From: Hypsibius dujardini
Lineage: Eukaryota; Tardigrada; Eutardigrada; Parachela; Hypsibiidae
Direction: 5' to 3'
Assembly: GCA_001579985.1 (NCBI GenBank)
Contig: LRSR01008419.1
Location: 1 to 20,439, forward strand
DNA: 20,439 nucleotides
The notes beneath the pieces are model-generated. The model did no database searches. It worked only from the letters and a program-made list of their open reading frames with translations, and was not told where the DNA came from. Position 1 is the first letter of the stretch. Each line of letters starts with the position of its first letter. The position numbers and the translations under genes were made by a program. Shown here in pieces: positions 19,301 through 20,439 of the stretch.

Positions 19301-20065
19301 GAGCAACGACTAAATGTAGGGGGATATACTTCCATTATCTGGTCTATCTCAAAACAGTTTACGGAACAAAAGGAAACGACTCATTTTTCGGTTTGCCTCC
19401 TCTGCGTTCATTTGAAGAAGGTATGGTTACTACTGTATATTAAACTCACCTAAAGATATTCGGACAATCCGACTGAAATAAATACAAAAATTAACGGGAA
19501 GATTTGAAAATTACAGGCGGTATGTCGGTATCGATTCCGTTTCCCCAAAAGGCCGCGAGAGACTTTACTGCCAGGAATCGACATAATGTTTTGCCTTAAT
19601 CAGGCGAAAGATAAGCCCTGTTTTTTTGCTGGTAAGTGCGTTTTCACATAGTTTTCTATATTTGTTCATGACAGTTTCACTGAATTTTTAGGAGACCTGC
19701 GCTGTAATGTGAATGTAAGAAAGAACTTGACCTACAGACATAAACGGCCGTGCCTAATTTGAGCATAAAATTTTGTTTCGATAGCTTGGACTTCAAACAC
19801 TTCATTCACTTTGGTTGCGGCAGCATAACAGTTTGACTTTTGCCCTGAGTAAAATGAACCCCGATTGGGATGAGGAAACGCTGTACCAGGAAGCCCGCGC
19901 GATTGTCGCTGCTCAGCTTCAGCACATTGTCTACAACGTAAGTTTCAACAATCCTTCTGACGATTAGTTCATGAACAGTTTACCTACTCGTTCAAATATT
20001 CTTTGCACAGTTGGAGCCATATTTACTGAAAAAATATCTTCGAAATTCGGGCATAACTTCTGCTG
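16310..20065 (+). CDS. Secreted animal haem peroxidase, 5' part (continues past window)
   Basis: Fifteen exons: 16310-16379, 16446-16833, 17724-17864, 17964-18133, 18229-18338, 18725-18748, 18813-18827, 18898-18982, 19052-19088, 19157-19272, 19358-19425, 19517-19631, 19692-19714, 19785-19937, 20011-20065; phases all agree (1570 nt). A signal peptide (MASWLLSCLLFAV) is followed by about 200 less conserved residues, then family motifs: KYRTHSGKCNN, FVRRLDPDYF, LPSARLVS, FGQFLDHDIT (distal histidine and haem-linking aspartate), IPRDDPFYS, CMEFIRS, CNLGYREQVNQQTAYIDGSQ (calcium loop T-Y-D-S kept), LLPG, PCFFAGDLR (catalytic arginine), LHSLWLRQHN, NPDWDEETLYQEARAIV and QHIVYN. The second haem-linking glutamate after AGDxR is valine here. 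The proximal histidine lies beyond the window. For exon 11 I used the donor at 19426; the stronger-looking GTATGG at 19421 breaks the frame. Family role: hydrogen-peroxide-driven oxidation, including tyrosine cross-linking. Confidence 0.9.
18521..18537. repeat. 17-nt perfect palindrome in a peroxidase intron
   Basis: ATTTTGGTTACCAAAAT is symmetric about its central T. A 12-nt arm of the same sequence occurs inverted at 18486-18497, so the two can also pair with each other. It lies in the 386-nt intron 18339-18724, the longest after intron 2, just before two microexons. Confidence 0.6.
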
Positions 20066-20439
20066 GTAATCGATCATTTGACTGTAATGTGATTCTGAAA
20101 ATGAATTAACTGGAAGACTTTCTGTGAGCCGAAAACTGAATTTTTTTAAATTGGATTTGGAGAAAATAGATAAAGCAGGTTTTGTTTTTCTATTTCACAT
20201 GATTAACTGACACCTGCCAGCTGCGGTCTTGACGTAATATAAAATGTTCGCTCACGGCAAAAGACGTCATATGGGGGAAAATAAGGCGATGCCACGCTGT
20301 TTTTACACAATCTCAGAAATGAAATGCGACTGACTGATTTCTAGTGGCGAAATATCAAAAATGAGTCATATAATAGTACTAATAACTGTTTGTTATGTAG
20401 CATTGCAGTTTTGTGAGATACCGATATACTTTACCAGAA
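20066..20439. other. Peroxidase intron or next exons, not resolved
   Basis: The gene must continue, because exon 15 ends in phase 1 and the proximal-histidine half is missing. No exon with the expected family motif was found before the window end. A short open stretch after TATGTAG near 20400 is in phase but carries no recognisable peroxidase sequence. Confidence 0.4.

Noticed and set aside
19517-19631. Apparent frameshift or pseudogenisation in the peroxidase
   Set aside because: With the obvious donor at 19421 the next exon hits a stop, but using the donor at 19426 restores a frame with LLPG and PCFFAGD, so no mutation is needed.
1-20439. CRISPR array, prokaryotic operon or phage content
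   Set aside because: No regular short direct repeats, no ribosome-binding-site-led gene runs, and genes are intron-split.

Overview
The window looks like nuclear DNA of a small-genome invertebrate, most likely an ecdysozoan. The genes are split by many short GT-AG introns (mostly 60-99 nt), several products start with signal peptides, and the two families recognised with confidence, an astacin-type protein and an animal haem peroxidase, are typical extracellular proteins of arthropods, nematodes and tardigrades. Species and phylum cannot be read from the sequence. Gene models were assembled by eye from reading frames, splice sites, phase agreement and family motifs.

Layout. 1-140: probable last exon of a forward gene with a poly(A) signal. 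871-2360 (minus): decayed non-LTR retrotransposon (LINE) with endonuclease and reverse transcriptase pieces. 3470-6912 (minus): astacin-family gene with TATA box, signal-peptide exon, six further exons and a poly(A) signal. All three zinc-binding histidines of its active site are replaced, while the fold-defining cysteines remain. Its 2-kb first intron holds a diverged inverted repeat with retroelement-like coding potential. 7844-8142: foldback/MITE-like inverted repeat. 8667-10322: weakly supported exons, including a probable secreted cysteine-rich gene (minus). 11820-12175 (plus): small two-exon gene of unknown function. 12710-13520: dead Tigger/pogo-type transposase. 14015-14899 (plus): secreted tyrosine-rich protein built on PPSYQ repeats. 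15709-16015: 307-bp MITE with 66-bp terminal inverted repeats. 16310 to beyond the window end (plus): secreted animal haem peroxidase, 15 exons seen, three of them microexons of 15-24 nt.

The most interesting reading is functional. A secreted tyrosine-rich low-complexity protein lies 1.4 kb upstream of, and co-oriented with, a secreted haem peroxidase. Such peroxidases can cross-link tyrosines in cuticle, eggshell or adhesive matrices, so the two may be enzyme and substrate. The zinc-less astacin and the cysteine-rich secreted product fit an extracellular-matrix neighbourhood. This is inference from sequence and position only.
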